DNA of 64,000 nt from Malania oleifera. Its lineage: Eukaryota; Streptophyta; Magnoliopsida; Santalales; Ximeniaceae. Below, one piece after another: positions 1 to 10,610 of the stretch; within the stretch, counting starts at the first letter, position 1; each line of letters starts with the position of its first letter. The position numbers were made by a program, and so were the translations under genes. The notes below the pieces were generated by a model that worked only from the letters and a program-made list of their open reading frames with translations, did not search any database and was not told the origin of the DNA. The DNA lies in NCBI RefSeq assembly GCF_029873635.1, contig NC_080425.1:45919678-45983677 (forward strand). The letters are read 5' to 3'.

Positions 1-120
1 CGAGCTACCATTGGAGATGCAGAAGTAGATGAGGAAGGAGTTCATTAGGAGGGCTGTTAAGTAGTGGGGAAAGGGTATAAGAAAAGCTGCTCTGAGGAGG
101 AGCTTGGGCAGAGGTTCCAT
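1..120 (-). CDS. EMB8-like alpha/beta-hydrolase, start of exon 1 (copy 1, runs off left edge)
   Basis: The start codon is at 118-120 on the minus strand, and the first 40 codons run off the left edge. The encoded N-terminus (MEPLPKLLLRAAFLIPF then a hydrophobic stretch) matches the second copy at 19901 except for one extra Leu codon, caused by a 3-bp insertion (GAG on the plus strand near 106). The family is named from the second copy, where exons 2-4 carry EMB8-family motifs. The family consists of putative esterases with an N-terminal membrane anchor. Catalytic residues would lie in later exons to the left of the window. This may be the intact gene, since nothing visible is broken, but only 40 codons can be judged. 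Confidence 0.7.
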   Translation of the reverse strand, partial: MEPLPKLLLRAAFLIPFPHYLTALLMNSFLIYFCISNGSS

Positions 121-186
121 GGTATGTATGGCTTCTGTACTATGTAAATCTGCATATTGATATATTTATACTGGTGGGCAAGGGAG
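1..186. repeat. Direct duplicate of 19785-19967
   Basis: These bases recur at 19785-19967 with no substitution that I can find by eye and a single 3-bp length difference. The match includes the first 40 codons of the EMB8-like gene and about 66 bases upstream of its start codon. It ends abruptly after AAGGGAG at 186. Beyond that, copy 1 continues into unique DNA, while copy 2 jumps into the sequence found at 5519. Confidence 0.95.
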
Positions 187-2688
187 GATTATTATGCGGT
201 ACGCACCGATTCAAATAATTGACCAGTTCAAAAGGGACGTGGAAGGGAGATGGTGGGGCTCGATTATATTACACAGTAGGGTAGGGGGGGATTTGCGTAT
301 GTTGGTGTTATGCGAAAGCACACGGAGAGTTCCATGAGAGAGGAGGCGTGGTGTATGGAATATTTGGCAGAGGTGTATGAATGGGGAAATTATAAGAGGA
401 AACCACCCCCCCACGTTGTAGCTGCGCCTAGCCTTTCGATTTTTGACACGTGGTATGTGGGGGGGGGGGGGTGGGGCCCACGGCTCCTGCTAGAAACGTT
501 AGTGCGGTTGGCACGTTAACTCTGGTTCTTTGCTGCTCATCCTTTCTTCGTGTGAAATCGTTGCTTCACCCACCACCAGTGCAAGGAATTTGCGTATGTT
601 GGCGTTATGCGAAAGCACATGGAGAGGAGGAGTGGTGTGTGGAAAATTAATAGGGAATATTTGGCAGAGGCGTATGAATGAAAGGAGACCCCCAAAGAGA
701 TGGCGGTCGTCGGAGGCCGCTTTTTTGACCCCCGACTTGCTGGCTAGCTAGGTCTTCGCTTGAACATTAGTAATCAACGTAGCCAGACCTTGTGGAAAAA
801 CGCAGCAGAGGACCAATAATAATTATAATAATAAGTGCAATATAATTTATTGCATCATTATTGGAGTTTTTTCCTTTTTTTATTTTTTATATTAAAATAT
901 TAAATAATAGTTGGGTGGAAACTTTATATCCCACATTGATGCTTGGGCAAAATTCACTGGGCCGGAAAAAAAGAGCAAAAGGTGATTGGACAAAACTTGA
1001 TGGTCCAGCGAGTTTTGAATGATGGACGAGAAAGAGAGATATTAAAGATGATTGAACATTTGTACCTTTGAAAAATAGAAATAAATAATAATGAAAATAA
1101 AAATTACACTGATAACAATCACTATTATGAAAATAGTAAAAAAAAGAATAGAACAAAAATAGTAAAAAATAAAAATGATAAAAACTAATAGTAATTACAA
1201 TAATAATAATAATAATAACAGCTAATAATAATATTTATTTCTATCAAAATAATAATAACAACAATAAAAATAATACTAAAACTAATAAAAATCACTATTA
1301 TAATATTAAAAATAATACAAAATTAAATATATGTATTAGAGTTTTTTAATAAAAGATAACTATTTTTTATTGCGTTGTAGAATCAATTCAAAAATATTAA
1401 ATATTGGAAAAAAATTGAAACTAAATTCTTACAATCATTCCATGTATATACATAAACATTTGGGGTCCGAATATTAATAGTTATGAAAAATATCTTATTT
1501 TTTTTATTACTTTATAATAATGATACACTTAAAGTCATGATCACTTACTTCGTCACAAATAAAACTTCTTGAAATTTTTTATTGTTTCTTTTTTTTTTAA
1601 TACAAATATCACTAAACTTAAAGCAATTATGACTTTTAGTGTATAATTAGTATAAAATAATTGAAAAATAACATCTTAGTTTTAATTAGTATAAAACTAG
1701 CTCATTTGGGATTCATATATTATTATTAGTTATGAAAAAATATGCTATTTTTCAACTTAGAAAATCAAATTAATAGGCGAACATCTCTGATTTTATTCCT
1801 ACTTCAGACTCACAGATGCCCTTACTTTTCTTCTCCTAGGAAAATGAGGAACCAGCATTGTCCATTTGTAGCACCCACTTTTTCATTATTCTACTGTAAA
1901 TTTGATGCCTACTTCCAATATCACCTTCTTGATCTATGACCTAGAGCTCATTCTAGTCTTTTCGTACTGAATTGAGATTAGTGTCTTATCAAGTGTTTTG
2001 ATTAGTATTTTAACCTTAAGGTAGACTTTAAGACACAAGACAAAATATAGGATAAGAATACAGGTTTTTAGAAGAATGAGAAACTAAAACTCAAAAATCC
2101 CTCCTAAAATGACATTTCTACCCCTAGTGGTGCAAAAAGTTGATCGAACTTGTTCTTCTAAACAAGTGGGACAAACTCACAAGTGGAATTCTCAACAGTA
2201 CGTCGATTATGACTTAATCATAACATCCACACCTCTAGAACCTAACATCAACATTATAGAAATAAATACTTAACAAAATTAATTTAAATTTTTTTTAAAA
2301 CTTATAAATGCTATAATCAATAAAAATATCCAATTTTCATTTTTTTTTTCATTTTCTTTAAAGTTATAGTCAACTTAGACTAGGAGGACTCATCTCCCAT
2401 TCCACTTCTCATCCTTTTCAAATTTTAATTATTAAAATACCTTTTACTGGTCAAATTTTATTTTCTCTCTCATGCAAGGCGTAACTTACAATTAAACACT
2501 CTATTTGGTAAAAAAAAAAAATCAACTGAAAATCTCATTTGTCTCTTACAAGCAAGGAGTATCTCCCAAAAAAAGGGTCTTAATTTTGTTATTCTTCATT
2601 ATTATATTTTTTAAGATAGTTTTGTTCGGCTTATTGTCCTATATCTTTTATTTTTTTGTTGTGGCTTGTAAATGAAACATATGACCAA
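187..2688. other. Non-coding DNA upstream of EMB8-like copy 1
   Basis: No convincing coding region is present. The first 500 bases are relatively GC-rich and contain an internal direct repeat (about 289-404 and 588-690). From about 830 onward the DNA is very AT-rich, with imperfect AAT/ATA runs around 1080-1320. Because copy 1 starts at 120 on the minus strand, the part nearest 187 should contain its promoter, but I cannot point to a specific TATA box. Short open frames here have no family signature. Confidence 0.6.
289..404. repeat. Direct repeat, first copy (second copy 588-690)
   Basis: The stretch starting GGATTTGCGTATGTTGG and ending near AGAGGAAACC is repeated about 300 bases downstream at 588-690 with scattered changes and small indels. 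Shared landmarks in order are TTGCGTATGTTGG, GTTATGCGAAAGCACA, GAGGAG-GTGGTGT and GGAATATTTGGCAGAGG. The function is unknown. It may be a local duplication or part of an unrecognised element. Confidence 0.85.
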
Positions 2689-2702
2689 GAATTGTAGATT
2701 CT

Positions 2703-2910
2703 AAACCCCCAGGGTGTAGCTCAGGTGGTAGGGTGGGCTGCGGGAGTACCTTTCACGAGGTCAGCGATTATACGCCTCCTGGGTTCGATTCCTGTCCTTG
2801 GCTCCTGAATTTACCCTCCCCGTGAGTGTGGAGTCACTGTACAGGGCGTGGGATTAGTCACGTACTGTAAAACAGACGTGGACACCCGGCGTCACTCAAA
2901 AAAAGAAAAG
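2703..2910 (+). mobile_element. tRNA-derived SINE retrotransposon
   Basis: The head resembles a tRNA gene and holds both RNA polymerase III internal promoter boxes: box A TAGCTCAGGTGGT at 2717-2729 and box B GGTTCGATTCC at 2782-2792. The body (ending CGTGGACACCCGGCGTCAC) resembles the tRNA-unrelated region shared by many plant SINEs. It ends in a short A-rich tail. A 14-bp target duplication GAATTGTAGATTCT flanks it at 2689-2702 and 2911-2924, as expected for LINE-assisted insertion. No protein is encoded. Confidence 0.93.
2717..2792 (+). promoter_or_regulatory. Internal Pol III promoter (A and B boxes) of the SINE
   Basis: Box A is at 2717-2729 and box B at 2782-2792. The 53-base gap between them is a little longer than in a typical tRNA gene but usual for plant SINEs. 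Both boxes match consensus well, so this copy may still be transcribable. Confidence 0.8.
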
Positions 2911-2924
2911 GAATTGTAGATTCT

Positions 2925-3500
2925 TAATTATGAAAGCCACGTCAAGCAGAGGTTTCCCAAGAAACTTCCACGCCGGCGGACCCACGCATACAATTCGCCA
3001 TGGGTTTGTACGATCATGCTTTTGATGGTTAATTGGGCACTAATTGAAATATGTATGGTTAATTGGAGAATTTAAATGCATGGATAAGAAAAATGACAAT
3101 GGCTTCAGTGCAGTGCAAAAAATTATCAAAATGATGGAGTAGCACGCTTTGTTATTTGTTTTGGCACATGGGTACCCCTTATCAATTTCTCTACAAATTT
3201 TTGAGTGATTTTAGATTATTACTTCTGCATGCGCAACATGACTTAAGGGTGACAATAATAAATTAAGTGCTCTATCATTCTCTACTTAAATAAAAAATTT
3301 AACCCAAAAATTTAAAGTGTCAAATTTAAGACCTTTGGTTAATGGAACTATTATAAACACACTAGCTATAGGTATGTGCATATATAATGTTCGTTGATTT
3401 TAACTACTCATGAAGTTAAGTAAGAATGTGTTCAAAACTTAAAGGAGTATGAACAACTATGTAGATATCAATAGTCATGAAGGGATTATAAGTAAGATTT
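2925..3500. other. Non-coding DNA between SINE and Tat element
   Basis: This AT-rich stretch has no gene, repeat or family signature that I can recognise. Its last five bases, AGGAT (3501-3505 included with the next feature), form the left target duplication of the Tat element. Confidence 0.6.
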
Positions 3501-3505
3501 AGGAT

Positions 3506-3948
3506 TGATATGCCCAAAATAAACCAGCCAATAAGAGCAAGTCAACACCTGGCCCGCGCCTCCTCGAGTCAAACCTTTTGACGAGAGCAATTAACTCCAA
3601 CCCAATAAAGAGGAGGAGAGATCCACCCCAGTGGCTTAAATAGTCGAGTGATGTGAGCAAACACTTTATGACCCAAGAGCGATTCACCCCCCCAGGCAAT
3701 AAAGAGGGATCAACCAAGGGTCAACTCGAGCCCCTATGAGAAGGGATGTGGGAAGAAGCCAAGGTAAGTCATTCAACCCATTCTACTGTTGCTTTCAACC
3801 TCTCCAGAGCATTCCTCTCATTTAGGCATCGAAGTGATCCCCCGAAGTACACCCAGGGCCCTCTAAGTCTTTCTGTTTCCATCTTTTGTCTGGTCACCAA
3901 AGATCTGGAAGCAGTTTTATTGGTCATTTCCGATTTTATCCCGCAACA
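3506..3948 (+). repeat. 5' LTR of Tat element
   Basis: It starts TGATATGCCC and ends CCCGCAACA, with the target duplication AGGAT directly before it. It pairs with the LTR at 29780-30223. Confidence 0.95.
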
Positions 3949-3950
3949 AT

Positions 3951-3968
3951 TGGCGCCGTTTGTGGGAA
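3951..3968 (+). promoter_or_regulatory. Primer-binding site, tRNA-Asp type
   Basis: TGGCGCCGTT begins two bases after the 5' LTR. Athila/Tat elements typically use the tRNA-Asp 3' end, giving TGGCGCCGTTGCC. Here the second half is altered (TGTGGGAA). Confidence 0.8.
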
Positions 3969-4013
3969 CTGCTCTAGAGATGCATCCATCCTGCTTCACC
4001 TCCAACGTTGAAA

Positions 4014-4168
4014 AATGTCTACCTCACGCGGCTCTAGCTTTAGCCTTGCCGGAAAATAGTTAGCCCAGTTAATCCACTATACACCCGCAGATCCTTCAGG
4101 AGTCACCAGGGAGGAATTCCTCCTCTTCTAGAAAAAAATAGAGGACATGCTCAGCCTACTCTTACACC
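4014..4168 (+). pseudogene. Tat gag, N-terminal fragment
   Basis: An ATG at 4014 opens MSTSRGSSFSLAGK, then in-frame stops appear where coding clearly continues (LAQLIHYTPADPSGVTREEF, then a stop before KKIEDML). The frame is cut by the insertion at 4174 and resumes after 20965. Product: the nucleocapsid polyprotein of the retrotransposon, non-functional here. Confidence 0.75.
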
Positions 4169-4173
4169 AAAAG

Positions 4174-6168
4174 TGTAATACCCCAACCCTGAAGGGTCTG
4201 AGATATTTACTTTTTACCATTGATTTATAGCGGAAGTAAATAAACTCAATTATTAATAAACCAGAGCGCTAATTATCCATATTTCAATCATTTATTTCAA
4301 AAGAAGAAAAATTATACAAACATAAATATTTGACATCATACTAATATTTCTAATCAATCCTTATTTTTTTCTATCCCCACCCGTATGCTTGCTAAACCTG
4401 ATTTTCGACATGTCCTTCGGAGTTATCTGAAATAAAAATATGATTGGGGTGAGACGACACTCAGTAAGTAAATAAGATTATTATTAGTGTGTGGCCAAAA
4501 TGAGCTTTTTAAAAAATTTCATAAAACAATATTTAATACTATGACTTCAAAACTTCTTCTAAAATGAATGTAAATCTAAAAATTTCTGCATAAAACTTTT
4601 ATCATCAATTATAACAGTAAAATTTAATAACCATATACTGTGACCGTTAAATTAAACTTTTAATTTTAAAATAATAAAAATATTTAATTATATACATACA
4701 TATACTTCTCCTTATACGTTTCCTTTAAATCGTCATTTAGGCACAAGAACGACCCTTTTCATATAAACTTATATTTTTCCTTCAAATCATTAATAACTCT
4801 GTACACATATTTAAATATGTATAAATATATATTGTAAAAACCACCCTTAAGCTTGTTTGCCGTAAGTCATGTTTACTCCCATGACTGGGTTGTGTGGTCC
4901 GAAGACTAGACTTAACTGGCTGATCGACCAAACTAAATCAACGTATGTAAACATTAAATGAGATTTTTCTTATTAAGTCCTAGTCCGGAACCAGGTGTGC
5001 ACTTAGGAAAAATCCACTAACATAAATAACCACTCTGTAAACAGTGTGGGTGCACTCTGATTTGTTTAAACTTTAAGTTGTGGTACCAAATATCTGTAAC
5101 TTTGAACTTGCTTTGCCATAAAGGGTTTTAAAATCATTTTATTATAATTTATGTAATTTAAAATAATCTCATGAAAATCTCATCTTTACTCATATTTTCA
5201 TGAAAATGCAACGTAAAAATAAACTCATGCCACACAATTTTTGTGTTAAAAATATATATAATTTTTTTTTAATAGAAAAAAATGCTGAAAATTTATTTGA
5301 GGAGATTAGTACATTTCTTAACCCAAAAATAGATGCAAGTATATTAAAGATAGAACTGGAATAATTAAATATGCATAAAAATAAACTCATGGAAATTTTG
5401 TGAAACTAACAAACATAATTGAAATTTATTTATAAAATAAACTCAGGTATGAATTTTAAATAAAAAAAAAACTAACATAATCAAATTTTACTTACCTTTT
5501 CTTTTACCTTGTGTTACGAACACAATAACTATCTCTAAGAAATGAGATCAGAAAGAGTGGGTGAGTGAGAACTTACTCAAAAATTCTCTCCACCACTAAT
5601 TCTTTCACTCGCTAATCCTTCTCTTCCTTGAAAAAATTGTTATGAAAAATGAAAGTTAAGAGCTTCCTATTTATAGGAAAATTTTGGGGAAGAAATGAAA
5701 TTTGTAAAAGTGTGGGGAGAGGGGTGAAATTATAATTTTTTTTAAAATTAAAGAATGGACAAGGGATGGGCTAAGTATGGACTAAGTATGGGATGGGGAT
5801 GGAGGCCATGTGGGAGTACTTGCCACCACTCCCATTTAATTAATTTTTAATTAATTACTTAATTATTTAATTATTTATATATTTATTTATTTTATTTATT
5901 TATTTTTTAATCATTATTATCATTGTTATTACTTTTAAACTATTTTTAGTATTTATTTATTTTATTATTTATTTTTGAAAAAGAATTAAATTTGAATTTT
6001 AAAAACTCATGTAGGCCCCACATGGTCTTGTGGGCGCCATACAACTTCGAGACCCAAGTGGATCCTACGTAACTCCAATAGTCCTTATGCGATTTTATAA
6101 GCCCTACATAACTCCGGGACTCATGTGAATCCCACACGACTTCGAGACTCGTGTGGGCCCCACATAGT
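4174..6168 (+). mobile_element. Inner LTR, left part (inserted in Tat gag)
   Basis: It begins TGTAATACCCCAACCCTG, a start typical of long gypsy LTRs, right after AAAAG (4169-4173). The matching right end, ...GGGTCATCACA, is at 20960 and is followed by AAAAG (20961-20965), so the two ends belong to one insertion. Bases 5519-6168 recur at 19968-20616. The left part breaks off at 6168, where gag-like coding of another element begins. An uninterrupted LTR would be about 2.3 kb (4174-6168 plus 20617-20960). It probably began as a solo LTR, because no internal region of this family is seen. Confidence 0.85.
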
Positions 6169-6619
6169 GGAAAGTCTCAAGAAAGGCAAGCCCAAGAGTG
6201 GGGGAGCCGACTCTAAATCATCAACCTCAAAGGAAGCTTCGTTATCTCAAGGGTTCAACACACCCAATGGAAAGGGAAAGAGTAAAATTTCATGTTACTT
6301 GTGTGGTGGATCTCATAGAGTGAGTGAGTGTCAAGACAAGGGATTACTCAATGCCTTACAAGCTTCCACTTCGGGAAAAGTGGTGGAAAGCGAGGAGGAA
6401 GAGGATGATGCACCGAGGGTAGGTTCAGTGCAGTTGGTAAGTGCATTGGAAAAGCATGCAAAAGCACCCAAAGTTACACGAGCAAAAGGGTTAATGTTCG
6501 TAGACTTGAGGATCAATGGGAAGAGTACCCACGCTATGGTGGATACGATGGCTACTCCTAATTTTGTTTCGCAATTGGAAGCATGGAGACTCAACTTATC
6601 CTTAGAGAAGCATACATAA
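6169..6619 (+). pseudogene. Chromovirus gag C-terminus and protease start
   Basis: An open frame covers a Lys/Ser-rich linker, a CCHC-type zinc knuckle (CYLCGGSHRVSEC) and then the protease segment FVDLRINGKSTHAMVDTMAT. In the family the catalytic motif is DTGAT. Here Gly is replaced by Met (DTMAT), so the protease would be inactive. The methionine at 6125 lies in the LTR and is not the natural gag start. Confidence 0.8.
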
Positions 6620-7768
6620 CGTATGAAAGCAGTTAACTCTATAGCCCAGCCTACTCTAGAAGTAGCCAAGCAAGTGGCTGTAAAACTTGGTAGTGGGAAG
6701 GTTATGCAAATTTCACAGTGGTGCCATTGGATGACTTTCTAGTCATTCTAGGAATGGAGTTCCTAAGGGGGACGAGGGTAGTGCTAATGCCTTCGGTTGG
6801 TTCCCTATGTCTGATGGGAGATCACTCGTGCATGGAAGCGGGATGTGTTCACCCTTCCAAAGCACCATTGGGAGCATCGGTGTTGTTTCAGAAGAAACAT
6901 GAAGAGCATCAACGAAAGGTGTTCGACAAACTGAGGGGAAACAGTCTGTATATGAAGAAAGGGAAGTTCTCTTTCGCTTAGTGGAGCAACAATTCCTTGA
7001 TTATGTGTTTGAACAAGGTTGTATCCGAAGGGGTATGGAGAAGGTAAGGATGATTCAAGAACGGAAGATCCCCACGACAATGAAGGAGTTGCGTTCCTTT
7101 CTTGGCCTTGCTATATATTGCAGGAAGTTCGTTGAGGGGTACTCACGGAAAATGACTCCAATAACAGGACTACAGGGGAGGTATTGTTGGCTGCACACAC
7201 GAGATGATGTGGTTGATTATACCAAAACTTGTTTCACTTGCCAACAAGACAAGGCGGAGCGGAAGAAGTGTGGTACTTTCATGGCTGCACCAAAGTACTG
7301 TTCGGTAAAGGAGAAGACACAATTGTTCCTTGTGACTGTCATGAAACGTTGGGGTGTTCACCAAGTGATTATTTTTACCGATACTTAATGTTCATTGACA
7401 ACTTCTTGACAGAATTTTTCAGGATATTCAGGTCACATATTGACATCTCTTTGAGTTCTCACCAACAAGCGGACGGACAGATGAAGAGATTTAGAGAGCT
7501 ACTGAAAGAGCACTTATTCCATTTTGTCAACGACAATCAGAAGAATGGCATGCAACTACTTTATGTGGCTCCATTTTGTGGCAAAGCCTAAAGGAGCTCA
7601 ACAACCAACAAGAACACTTTTGAGCTTGTTACAGGCCAGTTGCCGCTGTTACCTCACACAGTGGGTGAGCCGTACAGATGAAAGAGTCCCAAGGCATACA
7701 TCTTCACCAGATAATGGAGACAGAATGCAAAGTTTGTTTGAGCCCATTTGGAGAAAGCTTCTAAGTAG
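6620..7768 (+). pseudogene. Chromovirus pol remnants (protease end, RT C-terminus, integrase pieces)
   Basis: Frameshifted fragments follow one another: VPLDDFLVILGMEFL (the ILGMEFL signature after the protease), then MEKVRMIQERKIPTTMKELRSF with LGLAIYCRKFVEGYS (the RT/RNase H connection), then the integrase zinc-finger half CFTCQQDKAERKKCG and core pieces such as HQQADGQMKRF. Most of RT, RNase H and the integrase core is deleted. Confidence 0.75.
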
Positions 7769-8095
7769 ATGAAGAAGTGGGTAGATCAAGGGAGAAGACC
7801 GCAGTTTCATGTCAGCTACCTCAAGCCATTCAACACGGACACCAATGACCTGAGTATAAGTCAGTCCAACAGAGCAAAGTTGAAGATAGTGCAACCTGAC
7901 AGACATGACGTTGAAGAGATCCTTGCAAATAGAAAGTTCATATCCTTAAGGAAGAAGCGGCATAAGTTCCTAGTGAAGTGGAAATGCCTTGATGACAAAG
8001 AAATCAGCTGGATTTCTGCGGAAGATTTGAAGTCATTCGTGGACAAAGTTAAAGTGTACCTAGCGCCAAAGTCTATGAGGACGTCGACCGCATAA
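7769..8095 (+). pseudogene. Chromovirus integrase C-terminus with chromodomain
   Basis: FHVSYLKPFNTD is the typical end of the integrase C-terminal domain. It is followed by a well-preserved chromodomain containing HDVEEILANR, FLVKWKCLDDKEISWI and a final DL helix. In chromoviruses this domain directs insertion toward particular chromatin marks. The aromatic-cage residues look only partly kept. The frame is open for 108 residues. Confidence 0.85.
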
Positions 8096-8106
8096 GTGGG
8101 GGAGAA
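8092..8106 (+). other. Polypurine tract of chromovirus
   Basis: The purine run AAGTGGGGGAGAA lies directly before TGTCAC at 8107, as expected for plus-strand priming next to a 3' LTR. Confidence 0.85.
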
Positions 8107-8627
8107 TGTCACTAGCTAAGCTTGTTCAAGGTATTATGCTTGCCTGTGACCGCTTATCTCGTGTACTTGTGGTGGGTTTCCATTATATAAATACTAGTGC
8201 AGGGTTATTTTCTGCTAGTTGTTTATTTGTATGCCAAATAAGGTAGCATGACGCCTTGGTCACTTTCATGTTTCCTAGTGTCAAGATGATAATTACATAA
8301 AAACCTCTTTAGGGAAGGATGAGTATTCATCAGTCATTGTAAAATTCACTAACTATTGTCAACATGTTTAGCCTACTTGCCTCCCTTACTAAACACACGA
8401 CATCATTGGAGGTGTTGTTAATGAATTGCATAGTTTCAATGTTTACTGCTTGTGTGCCACTGCTTTCATGATTGCTTACTATTTCCGCTATTATTTGATT
8501 GAATTCTAATGAAAATGTTTCGTAGATGAATGTTGGTAAACGATAGGTTGGCTAGTTAAACAAAAGTGTTTTAGCTAGCGTCGCAAGACCCTTCACAAAG
8601 GTGTAAAAATAGTCGGACCATGACACA
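8107..8627 (+). repeat. 3' LTR of chromovirus remnant
   Basis: It starts TGTCACTAGC after the polypurine tract and ends around CATGACACA (8625-8627). The exact right end is uncertain because no partner LTR is present. A TATA-like TATATAAATACT occurs near 8184. Confidence 0.7.
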
Positions 8628-10345
8628 GAGGAATGCACAAACTGTCATTGGTTTCCCATGAACATGACTGCAAATCCAATATTTCCATCTATAGACATTA
8701 GATAATATTGATAGGCATGCAAAATCGATACCCAATCAAATCAATACTAAGAAGTAATAGCATGTTTCTCTCTTTAATTTTTGTCAGCATCCTTTAGTTC
8801 CCTTCATTTCCAAAAGAAAAGTACCTTCACTTTGGGGAGTTCTTGGATTTGGATTCATATTGAATTTGGATAAGATGTGATATAAAAGTATATTGAAATT
8901 TGTCCAAATCCAAGGTATGAAATTCATGCTCTTAAATGCAACGGAAATGCACCTCAAGGCATATTACTGTCATATTAGATGCGACACCAAATGATATTGA
9001 AACCAATGGGCGTCGCTATACGTTGGTTGATTCGGACTTCATCCCCTCCTACATCTCACATTTTACCTAAGCATTTCATTAACAACATTTTCATGTTTAA
9101 CCATAAAGACACATTCCATTACTTCATTCATTGTAGAGTGCTACCAAGACTACTAGAAGCAAATTTCAACATGTTTTGATGCTACTTGAAACATGGCAGG
9201 ATGCTCTGTCCTACTATTCAATAACTTGTGCATTGAATTGTTGATATCTGATAAACATACATATTTATATTCATGTATGTGTATGTGTATGTGATAGAGC
9301 TTTTAGCCTCAGGGCATCTAATGAGGAATCCTTGAAAGATAATTGTTAATCAATCACTTTACTTAAAAGCTTAAGCAGTTTGGTTGTGAGTCAATTAGTG
9401 GTACGATTGGTTTGGTTTGGTTCGGTTATGGACCAAATAGAAAACCAAACCAAACCTTGCAAATTTTGGAATGCCCAACCGAAACCAAAATAAAACCGAA
9501 TTTATGATACCATTGAGAACCGAACTTTCGGCGGTTTGGTTAGGGTTTTTCAATTTTTAACCGATTTTCTAAATATTCAGCAATTATTTTTCATAAGAGT
9601 TGTTGAGAATCTATTTGACATTTTGATTTTTTATAATGTTTCATAATTTTAACAAAATTAAACATGTTAAATAGTTTAAACAACTGAGAACGCGTTGGTC
9701 TTGTTGGACCTTTTCTTTTTGTTCCTAATTCCTAGTAGCTTAGTAGTTTAGTAGTTCCTACAAACCATCATATATAATACAAATTACATGTCAATTAACC
9801 ACAATTAAGTAATTTTGATTAACTTATTATATGGATCAATCATAATTAAGTAATCATATTAATTTATACATATAATTTAAATTGAAATCGGTCTTTCAGT
9901 TTTTTGGTTTGATTATACTTTAAAAGCCGAAACCGAAACCAAATACCAAAAAACTGAACCGCTTGTGATTTTGGTCCGATTTTCAATTTTTTGATAATTT
10001 TTGTACCCCCCTAGCGCCAACAATGTATATCAAGCCTAGACATTCCCCTATGCATGCAACCAAATTGCACGTGGAGAGATAAACAAATAATGAATTAACA
10101 TAGATATCGGGAACATGATAATTTTTTTAACAAACTCACATTAAATTTGGGCAACAGGACTAGTGCCCAAGATCTCCCAGCGACCATAGCTCTAATACCA
10201 TGTTAGACAATCACTTCACCCAAAAGTTTAAGCTGTATATCAAGTCTTAATCATAATATTAATAAATGAATATATTTTAAAATACAGAGATGGATAAGAA
10301 GAACTCTGGAAACTTATTAGTGAGAAAGGGGAGGAGATGACTCAC
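8628..10345 (-). other. Intron 4 remnant of EMB8-like copy 2
   Basis: This non-coding DNA lies downstream (minus strand) of the exon 4 donor at 10345. I looked for later EMB8-family exons, including the nucleophile (GxSxG) and His-containing exons, and found none. The copy therefore ends in intron 4, where it is cut off by the chromovirus remnant. A MITE-like element occupies about 9396-10013. Confidence 0.65.
9396..10013. mobile_element. MITE-like non-autonomous element
   Basis: The ends are rich in inverted GGTTTGGTTCGG/CCGAAACCAAA-type motifs. The left end TAGTGGTACGAT resembles the inverted right end (TAGGGGGGTACAAA on the minus strand). It has no coding capacity. Such sequences are common remnants of hAT-type MITEs in plant introns. 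I could not find a clean target duplication, so the borders are approximate. Confidence 0.5.
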
Positions 10346-10402
10346 CGGAGAATCAGAATCCCTTGCCAAGCCAGGAATCACTATCACGGTTGGGGTTTCG
10401 TC
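10346..10402 (-). pseudogene. EMB8-like exon 4, downstream half
   Basis: It encodes DETPTVIVIPGLARDSDSP, the first beta-strand and oxyanion-loop region of the hydrolase fold, and ends at a good GT donor (CCG then GTGAGT on the minus strand). Bases 10395-10402 are the left target duplication of the hAT element. Confidence 0.9.
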
Positions 10403-10610
10403 CATGGTTTTAAATAACGGCCGTTACGTAGCGTAACGGCCGATACGTAACGGAAATCAGAGGGCCCGAAACCGATACGGGCCGATATTGCGGTTCGAAA
10501 AAAATTCACGGCCATAATGGCCGTTACGGAGGCGTAACGGCACGTAACGGTCGATACTCCAACGTTACATGTCGTAACGTCCGTTACGGACCGTTACATG
10601 GCCGACAGGT
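10403..10610. promoter_or_regulatory. Left terminal and subterminal repeats of hAT
   Basis: Around ten copies of the heptamer CCGTTAC or its complement GTAACGG are packed into the first 200 bases. At the other end a few related CCGTTAC/GTTACCCGCG motifs occur between 16385 and 16480. Clustered subterminal motifs are transposase-binding sites in hAT elements such as Ac. The role here is inferred by analogy. Confidence 0.75.

Larger units (their letters stand above)
6169..8627 (+). mobile_element. Chromodomain Ty3/gypsy remnant with 3' LTR
   Basis: This is a 5'-truncated, internally deleted chromovirus. In order it holds gag with a zinc knuckle, a protease remnant, a short RT C-terminal piece, integrase fragments, a chromodomain, a polypurine tract and a 3' LTR starting at 8107. 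It starts exactly where the first copy of the inner LTR stops, so its left edge is the duplication or assembly junction and not a natural LTR end. It apparently landed in intron 4 of EMB8-like copy 2. Confidence 0.85.

Noticed and set aside
889-1330. Coding region in the AT-rich stretch near 1 kb
   Set aside because: The frame is a by-product of AAT/ATA-rich low-complexity DNA with Phe/Tyr runs.
2707-2800. A tRNA gene on the plus strand
   Set aside because: The A and B boxes are good, but the sequence does not fold as a complete tRNA. It continues into a SINE body and A-tail, and has a 14-bp target duplication.
4174-8627. One complete LTR element made of the 4174 LTR and the chromovirus internal region
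   Set aside because: The 3' LTR at 8107 starts TGTCAC and is unrelated to the 4174 LTR. There is no primer site at 6169, and the true right end of the 4174 LTR is at 20960.
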